From Alphaproteobacteria bacterium (GTDB lineage Bacteria > Pseudomonadota > Alphaproteobacteria > CAAGCB01 > CAG-977), in NCBI GenBank assembly GCA_900768875.1, contig CAAGEP010000007.1, positions 1 to 41,846 on the forward strand: 41,846 nucleotides of DNA. The letters run 5' to 3'. Under the pieces are notes generated by a model. That model saw nothing but the letters and a program-made list of their open reading frames with translations, did not search any database and was not told the origin of the DNA. Below are positions 15,608 through 26,163 of the stretch, piece by piece (position 1 is the first letter of the stretch; each line of letters begins with the position of its first letter). Made by a program: the position numbers and the translations under genes.

Positions 15608-16063
15608 ATGACCGATATTTCCTATGAAAGTCTTGTTGAAAAAGCGTTGCTGAACGTTGTGCGCGACGCGTTGGATTATGCCGCGCAAAACGGATTGGGC
15701 GACGCGAATCATTTTTACATCAGCTTTAAAACTCAGCACCCCGACGTCGTTTTGTCCGACCGCATGAAAGCGTCCTATCCCGACGAAATGACCATCGTTT
15801 TGCAGCACGAGTTTTCGCATCTGGAGATTGACGACAACGGCTTTTCGGTCACGCTCAGTTTTGGCAACATTCCCGAACGCATCACCGTTCCGTTCGCGGC
15901 GATTACCCGCTTTGCCGACCCGTACGCGCAGTTCGGGTTAAGCTTCAAGCCCGAAGTCGCGACCGCGCCGAAGCCCAAGAAAAAAGAAAAAACGGAAAAA
16001 CCCGCCAAAGACGAAAAATCCGAAAACGTCGTGAGCCTCAGCGCGTTCCGCAAGAAAAAATGA
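15608..16063 (+). CDS. sspB: SspB, ClpXP adaptor for ssrA-tagged proteins
   Basis: A 151-residue adaptor of the alphaproteobacterial SspB type. It binds the tmRNA tag and tethers tagged proteins to ClpX. The folded domain (about 1-115) includes HFYISFKTQHPDVVLSDRM and MTIVLQHEFSHLEIDD. A Pro/Lys/Glu-rich linker follows, and a short terminal patch NVVSLSAFRKKK fits the ClpX-binding tail of adaptors. I place the start at ATG 15608 (MTDISYESL). The frame is open back to 15530, but that part lies inside the tmRNA. There is no strong ribosome site. Its stop overlaps the fumarase start as ATGA. Confidence 0.9.
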   Translation: MTDISYESLVEKALLNVVRDALDYAAQNGLGDANHFYISFKTQHPDVVLSDRMKASYPDEMTIVLQHEFSHLEIDDNGFSVTLSFGNIPERITVPFAAITRFADPYAQFGLSFKPEVATAPKPKKKEKTEKPAKDEKSENVVSLSAFRKKK

Positions 16064-17622
16064 CTCTGTATCCCGCCAAAGCCGCTTTTCGTAAAATCGA
16101 CACCGCGCCCGTTTTGTTTGAAAACGGCGTTTTGAAAATCCCGGCGCAAGCCTTGACCGATTTGGCGTTTGAAGCATTTAAGAGCGTGTCGTTTCACCTG
16201 CGTCCCGATCATTTGCGGCAAATCCGCGCCGTGTTTGACGCGCCCGACGCCGCCCCGAACGAACGGTTTGCGGCTTTGGAGTTTTTGAAAAACGCGTGCA
16301 TTGCTTCGGCGGGCGTTCTGCCGTTGTGCCAAGACACGGGAACGGCGCTGATTTTCGGCGAAAAGGGCAATACCGTTTTGACCGACGGCACAGACGCGCA
16401 AGCCCTGTCCGACGGCGTTAAAAAAGCGTACGCGACGCTGAATTTGCGGCTGTCGCAAAACGTCGCGACGGATACCTTTACGGAAAAAAACAGCGGCACA
16501 AACCTGCCCGCCCAAATCGATTTGGCGGCGGACAAAGGCGACGAATACCGTTTTTTGATGATTGCCAAGGGCGGCGGTTCGGCGAACAAAACCTTTTTGT
16601 TCCAAGAAACGCGCGCTTTGCTGAACAAACCCGCGCTACTGGCTTTCCTGCGCGAAAAAATCAACGCTTTGGGCGTTGCCGCCTGCCCGCCTTATCACTT
16701 GTCGATTGTCATCGGCGGACTGTCGGCGGAACACACGTTAAAGACGGTCAAGCTTGCTTCCGCCAAAGCGTTGGACGCAATGCCCGCCACCGAATACGGC
16801 ATGCGGGACACGGCGCTGGAAGCCGAAGTTTTGCAGCTTGCGAACCAAAGCGGATTGGGCGCGCAGTTCGGCGGCAATCATTTCTGCTTTGACGTCCGCG
16901 TCATTCGCCTGCCTCGACACGGCGCGTCCCTGCCGATCGGAATCGGCGTGTCGTGCATTGCCGACCGCAACATCTTGGCGAAAATCACGCCCGACGGCGC
17001 GTTTATCGAACGGCTGGAAGACGACCCCGTCCGCTTTTTGCCCGATGTCAAAGCCGAAAAGCTGCCCGATACGGGCGTTGAAATCGACCTTGACCGCCCG
17101 ATAAGGGACAGCCTTGCCGATTTAAGCCGGCTGAAGACGGGCGACCGCGTATCTTTGACGGGGACGCTGATTGTCGCGCGCGACATTGCTCACGCGCGGT
17201 TCAAAGCGTTGCTGGACGCGGGAAAAGAACTGCCCGACTATTTGAAGCGTCACCCCGTTTATTATGCGGGACCCGCGAAAACGCCCGACGGACTGCCCTG
17301 CGGATCGTTCGGTCCGACGACAGCGGCGCGTATGGATTCCTATGTTGATTTGCTTCAAAGTCACGGCGCATCGATGATTATGCTGGCGAAAGGCAACCGT
17401 TCCGCCGTTGTGCGCGAAGCGTGCAAAAAGCACGGCGGCTTTTATCTGGGGACGCTGGGCGGCGCGGCGGCGCTGGTCGCGTCTTATATCAAATCGTGCA
17501 AGTGCATCGACTTTGCCGATTTGGGCATGGAAGCCGTTTATGAAATCTCGGTTGAAAAACTGCCCGCCTTTATTTTGATTGACGACAAAGGCAACGATTT
17601 TTACGCGGGCTTGAAAAAATGA
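16060..17622 (+). CDS. Class I (iron-sulfur) fumarate hydratase
   Basis: A 520-residue class I fumarase that interconverts fumarate and malate. Probable [4Fe-4S] ligands are C90 in PLCQDTGTALIFG, C209 in ACPPYHLSIVIGG and C299 in GVSCIADRN. The N-terminal alpha and C-terminal beta domains are fused, as in FumA/FumB. The C-terminal part shows GPAKTPDGLPCGSFGPTT and GKNR-like AKGNRSAVVREACKKHGGFY. These enzymes are oxygen-sensitive and suit low-oxygen growth. The gene is translationally coupled by ATGA overlaps to sspB upstream and to the ribbon-helix-helix gene downstream. Confidence 0.93.
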   Translation: MTLYPAKAAFRKIDTAPVLFENGVLKIPAQALTDLAFEAFKSVSFHLRPDHLRQIRAVFDAPDAAPNERFAALEFLKNACIASAGVLPLCQDTGTALIFGEKGNTVLTDGTDAQALSDGVKKAYATLNLRLSQNVATDTFTEKNSGTNLPAQIDLAADKGDEYRFLMIAKGGGSANKTFLFQETRALLNKPALLAFLREKINALGVAACPPYHLSIVIGGLSAEHTLKTVKLASAKALDAMPATEYGMRDTALEAEVLQLANQSGLGAQFGGNHFCFDVRVIRLPRHGASLPIGIGVSCIADRNILAKITPDGAFIERLEDDPVRFLPDVKAEKLPDTGVEIDLDRPIRDSLADLSRLKTGDRVSLTGTLIVARDIAHARFKALLDAGKELPDYLKRHPVYYAGPAKTPDGLPCGSFGPTTAARMDSYVDLLQSHGASMIMLAKGNRSAVVREACKKHGGFYLGTLGGAAALVASYIKSCKCIDFADLGMEAVYEISVEKLPAFILIDDKGNDFYAGLKK

Positions 17623-17846
17623 TTCAAAAGTATTCGGTTTTAATCGCGGGACACCGCACCAGCATATCGCTGGAACCCGAATTCATGACGGAACTGAAAA
17701 AAATCGCCGCGAAAAGGAATATGCCCGTTGCGGCTTTGATTACCGAAATCGATGCGCACCGCGCGCTTGATATGAAACACGCAGGGGGATTGTCGTCCGC
17801 CCTGCGCGTTTTTGTGTTAAACAGCCTGATTAAACCAGAGCTTTAA
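17619..17846 (+). CDS. Ribbon-helix-helix domain protein (RHH_4 type)
   Basis: A 75-residue protein with the RHH_4 pattern common in Alphaproteobacteria: VLIAGHRTSISLEPEFMTEL, then IAAKRNMPVAALITEIDAHR, and SSALRVFVLNSL at the end. Such proteins are presumed dimeric DNA-binding regulators, but the targets of this family are unknown. The ATG overlaps the fumarase stop (ATGA), making it the third member of the sspB-fumarase operon. Its last 17 bases overlap the convergent glutaredoxin gene. Confidence 0.8.
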   Translation: MIQKYSVLIAGHRTSISLEPEFMTELKKIAAKRNMPVAALITEIDAHRALDMKHAGGLSSALRVFVLNSLIKPEL

Positions 17847-18111
17847 GGTTTTCCGTCGAACCGACAAAGCGTCCGTCGACAAACACCTGCGGAAAATGCG
17901 TGTAGTTCGTATATTGGCGCAGTCCGTCGAACAAAGCGGGGTCGGACAAAACGTCGACGCTTTTGTAAGCGATTCCCGCCTTTGCCAATTTTTCAGCCGC
18001 CGCTTTGGAAAAGCCGCAACGCGGTTTTGCGGGCGTGCCTTTCATAAAAACGACCAGATGATTGGCTTTTACTTCCTGCCTGATACGATTAACCATCGGA
18101 TTTTCAGTCAT
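17830..18111 (-). CDS. grxD: Monothiol glutaredoxin, Grx4/GrxD type
   Basis: A 93-residue single-domain CGFS glutaredoxin. The active site is C32-GFS, preceded by KGTPAKPR; the cis-proline lies in THFPQVFVDG and the glutathione-binding tail is GRFVGSTENLKAL. The family carries and transfers [2Fe-2S] clusters, usually with BolA. No bolA gene is adjacent here, although BolA is often its neighbour in related genomes. It may serve nearby Fe-S enzymes such as the fumarase, but that is inference. The start follows AAGGACAAGG. It overlaps the end of the ribbon-helix-helix gene by 17 bases. Confidence 0.92.
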   Translation of the reverse strand: MTENPMVNRIRQEVKANHLVVFMKGTPAKPRCGFSKAAAEKLAKAGIAYKSVDVLSDPALFDGLRQYTNYTHFPQVFVDGRFVGSTENLKALV

Positions 18112-18233
18112 TTACCTTGTCCTTTGAAAGAGTGAATCGATTTTTATGCGCGCCCGTCCTATGGGCGTTCTCTCTTTCTTTGTCCTTTCAAGCGTTAATA
18201 CTATACACCTTTCGGCGGTTGGAATAAACCGTT

Positions 18234-19436
18234 TTATGACAAGGATTCGCAAAAACGCTTAATCCGTTCGCACGCTTTTTCCAACGCTTCGGTCGAAGTC
18301 GCATACGACAAACGGAAGTACGGCGACAATCCGAAAGCCACCCCCGGCACAACGGCGACGCCTTCGGCTTCCAGCAAAGCGGACGCGAAATCCGTATCGT
18401 TTTCAATCACTTTGCCGTCGGGCGTTTTTTTGCCGATGCATCCCGCCACCGACGGATACAGATAGAAAGCCCCTTCGGGCGTGCGGCAGGACATCCCTTT
18501 GACGGCGTTCAGTTTGGCGGCGACCATATCGCGGCGCGCTTTGAACGTCGCGTTGCGTTCCGCCAAGAAATCCATCGGCGAATTCAAAGCGACCACTCCC
18601 GCGGACTGGCAAAACGAAACGGCGTGCGACGTGCTTTGAGACTGCACTTTGTTCATCGCCTTGATGACTTCGACGGGACCCGCGGCATAGCCCACGCGCC
18701 AGCCCGTCATCGAAAACGATTTCGACAATCCGTTGACGGTCAGCGTTCTGTTTTTCAGTTCGGGCGCAACGGCGGCGATGCTGTAAGACTTGAATCCGTC
18801 GTAAACAATGTGTTCATAAATTTCGTCGCTGACAATCCACACGTTTTCATGACGCGCCAAAACGTCCGCCAAAGCGCGCAGTTCTTCGCGCGAATACGCC
18901 GCGCCCGACGGGTTGGACGGCGAGTTTAAAACAAACCACTTTGTTTTCGGAGTAATCGCTTTTTCAAGGTCGTCGGGCGTGATTTTGAACCCGTTTTCCT
19001 CGTACCCCGTAACGAACACGGGCGTGCCGCCCGCCAATCGCACCATATCGGGATACGACACCCAATAAGGCGCGGGAATGACGACCTCGTCGCCTTCGTC
19101 GACGGTGGCGATAAACAGGTTGTACAGCGTTCCCTTGCCGCCGCAGTTGACGGTGATTTCATCGGGCGTATAGTCCAGATTGTTTTCGCGTTTCAGCTTG
19201 CCGCAAATCGCCTGACGGAACGCCAAAGTCCCCGCCACGGGCACATATTTGGTTTCCCCCCTGTCCAAAGCCGCCTTTGCCGCGTCGCAAATATGCTTCG
19301 GAGTCGGAAAGTCGGGTTCGCCGACACCCAAATCGACGACATCGACACCTTGCGCTTTCAATTCTTTTGCCTTAGTTGTAACGGCAAGGGTCGGTGACGG
19401 TTTGACGGCGCTTAAACGTTTTGCGATAATGCTCAT
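18234..19436 (-). CDS. Aspartate aminotransferase (class I, subgroup Ib)
   Basis: A 400-residue PLP enzyme that interconverts aspartate and 2-oxoglutarate with oxaloacetate and glutamate; subgroup Ib members may also accept prephenate. Motifs are SPTLAVTTKAKELKAQG, LGVGEPDFPTP, NSPSNPSGAAYS, SDEIYEHIVYDG, the PLP lysine in NGLSKSFSMTGWRVGYA, and FRLSYATSTEALEKAC near the end. The ATG at 19436 has a perfect AGGAGG seven bases upstream, so the 39 in-frame codons before it are not used. It is divergent from uvrB. Confidence 0.92.
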   Translation of the reverse strand: MSIIAKRLSAVKPSPTLAVTTKAKELKAQGVDVVDLGVGEPDFPTPKHICDAAKAALDRGETKYVPVAGTLAFRQAICGKLKRENNLDYTPDEITVNCGGKGTLYNLFIATVDEGDEVVIPAPYWVSYPDMVRLAGGTPVFVTGYEENGFKITPDDLEKAITPKTKWFVLNSPSNPSGAAYSREELRALADVLARHENVWIVSDEIYEHIVYDGFKSYSIAAVAPELKNRTLTVNGLSKSFSMTGWRVGYAAGPVEVIKAMNKVQSQSTSHAVSFCQSAGVVALNSPMDFLAERNATFKARRDMVAAKLNAVKGMSCRTPEGAFYLYPSVAGCIGKKTPDGKVIENDTDFASALLEAEGVAVVPGVAFGLSPYFRLSYATSTEALEKACERIKRFCESLS

Positions 19437-19523
19437 AATAATCCTCCTGTTGGATTGACGGGCGACAGCATACTTTAACGCCCCCGATTCGTAAAGGACT
19501 TTTGTAAACGAAAGGCATATTTG

Positions 19524-21559
<2,036 letters not shown>

Positions 21560-21563
<4 letters not shown>

Positions 21564-21799
21564 CTTTCAACCCATTGATAAGTAAACGCGCACTGTGCGG
21601 GACAATCGGAACATTTGTGTCCGCAGGCGCAACTGCACGCCGCGCCGTCGGGATGCAGGCGTTTGATTTTGCCTTTGCGGATCCAGTGTTCAACCATTTC
21701 TTCCGCCGCCGATTCCGGAAGGTCAAAGTGAATGGAAATGTCTTTCAGCGACACTTGTTTTTGTTCTTTCACATAATCCCTGATATCCGACAAAATCAT
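21560..21799 (-). CDS. feoC: FeoC-like winged-helix protein with cysteine cluster
   Basis: A 79-residue protein. The first 50 residues (MILSDIRDYVKEQKQVSLKD, then DLPESAAEEMVEHWIRKGKI) have the FeoC-type winged-helix pattern. The cysteine-rich tail reads CSCACGHKCSDCPAQC and could hold an Fe-S cluster or metal, as proposed for FeoC. Seven cysteines are packed in it, more than the four usual in enterobacterial FeoC. Its ATG overlaps the feoB stop (ATGA), and it is the last gene of feoABC. A longer frame upstream lies inside feoB. Confidence 0.8.
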
Positions 21800-23892
21800 A
21801 CCCGCTCTCCTTTGTTTCCCAAAAAACGCAACAAAGCGTACACCGCGATTTCCGCAGCGACAACCCCCGCAATCCAGCACAGCGAAAACGTCATGTGTCT
21901 GTTTATTGTAGCAGTTTGATAGAACAAAGTCGACAGTGCATACGCCTGCCCCGTCGTCCACAGCACCGTAAAGCCGACCCATTTCGCGCCGAATTCCTTG
22001 CCGATTGCCCCCAAAGCCGACAAGCACGGCACATACATCAGAATAAACAGCAGGTAAGCGAACGCGCCGACTTTCCCGTCGAAAAATTCGACCAGCCGTT
22101 CGCCCGCCGTGTCGCCTTCGCCCGTTGCCGCATACAAAGCGTCCAGCGATCCGATAATCGCTTCTTTCGCCATCACGCCCGTGAACAATCCGACCGTCGC
22201 AGGCCAGTTTTCGTCGGTAATGCCCAACGGACGGAACGCGGGAGTAACCGCTTTGCCGACCGACGACAGCACCGATTCGTCGGCGGGAACGGCGTTGCCT
22301 TTGATATCAACGGCGTTCAAAACGTTCAGCACGATGACCAGCGGCACAATCAGCACGCCCGCGCGGACGATAAAGCCGTGAAGCCTGTCCCAAGTACTGC
22401 GCAGAATGTTCTTTAAAATCGGCAGGTGATAAGGCGGAATTTCCAAAATCAAAGGCACGGGATCGCCTTTCAAAAGCGTCCTTTTCATAATCAGTCCCGT
22501 ACAAATCGCGGCAACCACGCCGATAAGGTACAGCAAAAACACGATGTTCGACCCGCTTTTGGCAAAAAAAGCCGTCGCAAACAAAGCGTAAACGGGCAAT
22601 CTTGCCCCGCAGGACATAAACGGAGTCATGGTCAGCGTCACCAAACGGTCGCGCATGCCCGACAGAATACGCGTTCCCATCACGGCGGGAACCGTGCAGC
22701 CGAACGCCACAATCATCGGCACAAAAGCCGTTCCGGGCAAATTGAAACTGCGCAGCATTTTATCCATCACGAACGCCCCGCGCGCCATATAGCCCGAATC
22801 TTCCAGCACCGACAAAAACAGGAACAAAAACCCGATGGGCGGAATGAAAGTCGCCACCGTTCCGATACCGCGCCCCACGCCTTGGGACAGCAAAACGTTC
22901 AAGCTGTCGGGCGCGTGCAGATACGTCAGCAGATTGGAAAATCCGCCGACCAGATACGTTTCGCCGAATTCGTCAATCGGGTCGATAAGCAGTCCGCCGA
23001 CCGTAATCGTCCAGACGAACATCAAATACATCACAATCAGAAACAGCGGAATCCCCGTGTATTTGCCCAAAGCGACCTTGTCCAGCTTTTCGGACAGGGA
23101 ACGCGACAAGCGGTCTTCGCGCTTGATGACTTTTTTCGCCAAATCGTTAATCAAGCCGTAGCGCGCGTCCGCTATCAGCGTATCGGTGTCTTCGTCGAAC
23201 CGCGCGGCGTATTTTTGCACAAAGTCGGGCGTCGGAGTCAATTTCGCGTCGCTGTCGCCGTCCAGCAAATGCGCCGCCAGCCACCGCGCCGACCACCCGT
23301 TTTTATCCGCCAAAGGCTGCAATTCGGGTATCATTTCACCCAAAACACTTTCGATTTCGGGCGGATAGGGAATGGTGAAGTTTTCGTTGATTTGGACGCT
23401 TGTTTCCGCGATTTGACGCTTCAGTTCGTTCACGCCGCGCGCCCTTGACGCCACCATCGGAATCACGGGCGATCGAAACGCGTGCGCCAAAGCCAGCACA
23501 TCGACTTTGACATGCGCCGCCGCCGCCGCGTCCATCATGTTCAGCACCAAAATCACGGGCAGCTTCATTTCAAACAGCTGCACCGTCATATACAAGTTGC
23601 GCTCCAAGTTCGCCGCGTCCAGCACGTTGACGACGCAATCGGGCTTTTGGTACAGCAGGAAATCGCGGGCGATGCGCTCGTCCTGCGACGACGCGGAAAT
23701 CACGCTCAAAGAATACACGCCGGGCAAATCGACGACTTCGACCTTTTGTCCGTGATATTCAAAGAATCCCGACTTGCGTTCGACGGTTACCCCCGGCCAG
23801 TTGCCGACGTATTGGTGCGCGCCCGTCAACGCGTTGAAAATCGTTGTTTTTCCACAGTTCGGATTTCCGATTAAAGCAACTGTTTTCGTCAT
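21796..23892 (-). CDS. feoB: FeoB, ferrous iron transporter
   Basis: A 698-residue inner membrane Fe(II) importer with an N-terminal G-protein domain. G1 is GNPNCGKTTIF, G3 is DLPGVYSLS, G4 is NMMD and G5 is in VASRARG. A helical linker follows, then two Gate regions with conserved cysteines: PGTAFVPMIVAFGCTVPAVM and FMSCGARLPVYALF. The gene overlaps feoA by ATGA at its start and feoC by ATGA at its end, giving one coupled operon. This uptake route suits reduced iron in anoxic places. Confidence 0.97.
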   Translation of the reverse strand: MTKTVALIGNPNCGKTTIFNALTGAHQYVGNWPGVTVERKSGFFEYHGQKVEVVDLPGVYSLSVISASSQDERIARDFLLYQKPDCVVNVLDAANLERNLYMTVQLFEMKLPVILVLNMMDAAAAAHVKVDVLALAHAFRSPVIPMVASRARGVNELKRQIAETSVQINENFTIPYPPEIESVLGEMIPELQPLADKNGWSARWLAAHLLDGDSDAKLTPTPDFVQKYAARFDEDTDTLIADARYGLINDLAKKVIKREDRLSRSLSEKLDKVALGKYTGIPLFLIVMYLMFVWTITVGGLLIDPIDEFGETYLVGGFSNLLTYLHAPDSLNVLLSQGVGRGIGTVATFIPPIGFLFLFLSVLEDSGYMARGAFVMDKMLRSFNLPGTAFVPMIVAFGCTVPAVMGTRILSGMRDRLVTLTMTPFMSCGARLPVYALFATAFFAKSGSNIVFLLYLIGVVAAICTGLIMKRTLLKGDPVPLILEIPPYHLPILKNILRSTWDRLHGFIVRAGVLIVPLVIVLNVLNAVDIKGNAVPADESVLSSVGKAVTPAFRPLGITDENWPATVGLFTGVMAKEAIIGSLDALYAATGEGDTAGERLVEFFDGKVGAFAYLLFILMYVPCLSALGAIGKEFGAKWVGFTVLWTTGQAYALSTLFYQTATINRHMTFSLCWIAGVVAAEIAVYALLRFLGNKGERV

Positions 23893-24140
23893 GACTTGAC
23901 CACGATGATTCCCGCGGCTTCCGCCCGACGCAAAGAAATCGAGTAGCCGCGGATTGAAATTTCCAGCGGATCGCCCAACGGCGCAACCCGCAACACTTCA
24001 AACGCCGTCCCCGGCGTCAGCCCCATCGCCAGCAGTTTTTTGCGGTACATCGGACTTTGCCCTTTTTCAAAGGCGTCAATCACCCCGCAATCCCCCGCTT
24101 TCAGCGCAGTAAAGTTCACTTTTTCGCTTGCCGTATTCAT
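23889..24140 (-). CDS. feoA: FeoA, SH3-like partner of FeoB
   Basis: An 83-residue SH3-like protein needed with FeoB for ferrous iron uptake. Typical elements are LKAGDCGVIDAF, KKLLAMGLTPGTAFEVLRVA, GDPLEISIRGYSISLRR and AAGIIVV. I chose ATG 24140 (MNTASEKVNF), with AGGGA at a workable distance; a start ten codons upstream is possible. It is the first gene of feoABC. The 151 bases upstream, shared with ccmF, carry three inverted repeats that may regulate it. Confidence 0.92.
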   Translation of the reverse strand: MNTASEKVNFTALKAGDCGVIDAFEKGQSPMYRKKLLAMGLTPGTAFEVLRVAPLGDPLEISIRGYSISLRRAEAAGIIVVKS

Positions 24141-24157
24141 AAAAGTTTTCCCTGTCA

Positions 24158-24234
24158 AACTTTTTTGCACATCAAAAAGTTACCATACCTTATATGGAAA
24201 AGAAAGACATATTTTTACCCCTCAAAAAAGGGTA
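24158..24234. promoter_or_regulatory. Three inverted repeats between feoA and ccmF
   Basis: AACTTTTT (24158-24165) with AAAAAGTT (24174-24181), CCATA (24183-24187) with TATGG (24193-24197), and TACCC (24216-24220) with GGGTA (24230-24234) lie in series in the divergent promoter region. The first is a perfect eight-base dyad only 18 bases from the feoA start. Iron regulators of the Fur/Irr type bind AT-rich dyads in such places, but I cannot assign a regulator. TATACT at 24256-24261 is a possible ccmF -10 box. Confidence 0.45.
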
Positions 24235-24291
24235 TCGTTTTTAAACTTTAGGCATTATACTGATTTGGTATTTTTTATCGACGGGGACAAG

Positions 24292-26163
24292 ATGTTTATC
24301 GAACTGGCGCATTACACTTTGCTTTTCGCAACGGCGGTTTTGGGGCTGCAAACCGCGCTTTTGATGCCGACGCTGTGGTCGAAAGGCGCGGCGGTCGCCA
24401 TCAAGCTGGGATTCCGCGGACTGGTGTTCGGCGTGTGTTTGCTGACCGCATCGCTTGCCGTGTTGGCGACGGGGTATGCCGCGCGCGATTTTTCGGTCGC
24501 GATTGTGTTTGAAAACTTTTCGTCGCAAACGCCTTTGACGCTGCTTTTGCCAGCCGTCCTTGCCGCGCGAGAGGGATACTTTTTCGCTTTTCTGGCGGTA
24601 TTGGGCATATGCGCTTTGCTGAACTTTTCCAAAGCGGACTTGCCGACGTATCAGGAGCGCGGGCGGTATTTGTTCGCGTGCGGCGGAATATTGTTTTTAA
24701 TGACGGTTTTGATGATTGCAACCGCCAACCCGTTCGTGCGCATCGAAAATCCCCCGTTGGAAGGATTGGGACTGAACGCCGGTGCGCAAAGCGCTCCTTA
24801 CGCTTTAAAGCGGCTCTTTTTATTCTTTGCATTCGGGATTTTGACATCGGGATGGGTCAAAGCCGTGTGCATGTCTTCCAAAGCGCGCCCGTTCGTCGCG
24901 CCGCTCATCCGTACGACGCAAACCGCGCTGATGCTGATGCTGGCGGCCGGAGGACTGGAACTTGCCAACCGTTTGGTTTCGGCGGATAAAGCGGGATTTT
25001 TCGGTTGGCTGCCCGCCGTGTCGCTGGAAACGGCCGCCGCGGTTTTGGCTGTCGGACAACTGCTGATGCTTTATTTTGCCAAGCTGTCCTCTGTGTTCAC
25101 CCGTTGGATTCTCGCGTTCGGCATTGCTCTGACGGGGTTTTTGGCGGCCGACTTTTTTGCCGCAGAATACCGTTTGTTCGCTTTAAATGCCGCCGACGTT
25201 TACTTTCCCAATCCCGTTACGGCGGCCTGCGCTTTGTTCGGATTTGTCAGTTTTCTGCTGTTTTTCACGGCGGCTTTGTCGGGAAAAGCCGAAAAAGACG
25301 CGGCATTCTCCCTGTTTTCGCGGGAAAGCTTTATCGGATTGGCGGCAGCGTCATGCCTGTCCGCGGGATTAAGCATCGGGTTAATCGCCCTGCTGCCCGC
25401 TTTGTTTATGTTTGTTCCCGACTTGCCTTTGCGTCTGATGCCCGATTTGTTACGCAGGATTTTTGCCGTTCACCTGCTGTTGTTTTCCGTGTTTGTCGGC
25501 ATCGCTTTTTTGCGAAAATCCGTTCAAAAAGGCTGGACTTTTCCCTCATGGTCGGGCTTTTTGACGTTTTGGGGCGTTGCGGGCGTATTCACCTTGTGCC
25601 TGCCTGCCGAAAAGCGTATGGCGGCTTTGTACTGCCTGCCCGCTTTGATTTTGTTGCGCACCGCGCTGAAACCGTTTCGCTTTCATAAGATTTCAAGCCT
25701 TTCGGAAGCTTGGTCGGCAATCAAAAGAACGCCGCTGTTTTATTGCGGCCTGACCATGTGCGCCGTCGGTTTTTTGGTGCTGTCGGCCGCGTTTTCGACA
25801 TCGCTTTTGTTCGCTCGCGAAAACGAAACCTCTGTTGCCCTGCAAAACGAAATCCGGCTGGAACACATTGTCGTGCATATTGAAAAGCTTGCCGAAAAAA
25901 CGGAAGACAGCCCCGCGGAGTATCGGATTTCGACCATACCGCAAACAGGATTCGCCCGTCCGCTTTTTAATGCGGAAAAAGCCCCGATGACAGTAATCCA
26001 TTCCGTTTTTCCCACCGTTTCACTGATTCACATCAATCAAAACGGGGAAACATTGACTGTTAAAACAATGACTTATCCGGCTTTGCGGCTGGTTTGGGAC
26101 GCGCTGATGCTGATGATTGCCGGCTTGGGAATTATGACGTGGTGTTGGAAGCGTGAACAATGA
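24292..26163 (+). CDS. ccmF: Divergent CcmF-like cytochrome c maturation membrane protein
   Basis: A 623-residue multi-helix membrane protein. The N-terminus MFIELAHYTLLFATAV and the segments NPFVRIENPPLEGLGLNAG and FSRESFIGLAAASCLSAG align with CcmF landmarks, and ccmG-ccmH-ccmI follow, so homology is likely. CcmF normally ligates heme to apocytochrome c using a tryptophan-rich WWD segment and conserved histidines. Here that region reads LANRLVSADKAGFFGWLPAV, the HPPLLY site reads SAPYALKRL, and the late LAHLG site reads LTMCAVG. Loss of heme handling is therefore suspected. ATG 24292 follows GGGGACAAG; the frame is open upstream through feoA antisense. Its stop overlaps ccmG (ATGA). Confidence 0.72.
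   Translation: MFIELAHYTLLFATAVLGLQTALLMPTLWSKGAAVAIKLGFRGLVFGVCLLTASLAVLATGYAARDFSVAIVFENFSSQTPLTLLLPAVLAAREGYFFAFLAVLGICALLNFSKADLPTYQERGRYLFACGGILFLMTVLMIATANPFVRIENPPLEGLGLNAGAQSAPYALKRLFLFFAFGILTSGWVKAVCMSSKARPFVAPLIRTTQTALMLMLAAGGLELANRLVSADKAGFFGWLPAVSLETAAAVLAVGQLLMLYFAKLSSVFTRWILAFGIALTGFLAADFFAAEYRLFALNAADVYFPNPVTAACALFGFVSFLLFFTAALSGKAEKDAAFSLFSRESFIGLAAASCLSAGLSIGLIALLPALFMFVPDLPLRLMPDLLRRIFAVHLLLFSVFVGIAFLRKSVQKGWTFPSWSGFLTFWGVAGVFTLCLPAEKRMAALYCLPALILLRTALKPFRFHKISSLSEAWSAIKRTPLFYCGLTMCAVGFLVLSAAFSTSLLFARENETSVALQNEIRLEHIVVHIEKLAEKTEDSPAEYRISTIPQTGFARPLFNAEKAPMTVIHSVFPTVSLIHINQNGETLTVKTMTYPALRLVWDALMLMIAGLGIMTWCWKREQ

Noticed and set aside
18152..18185. CGCCC/GGGCG hairpin between grxD and the aspartate aminotransferase gene
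   Set aside because: Only five pairs, and the T-rich tail points into no gene end; too weak to call a terminator.
22426..23448. 340-codon plus-strand open frame opposite feoB
   Set aside because: Low-complexity Arg/Gln/His-rich translation with no start signal; feoB is unmistakable on the other strand.
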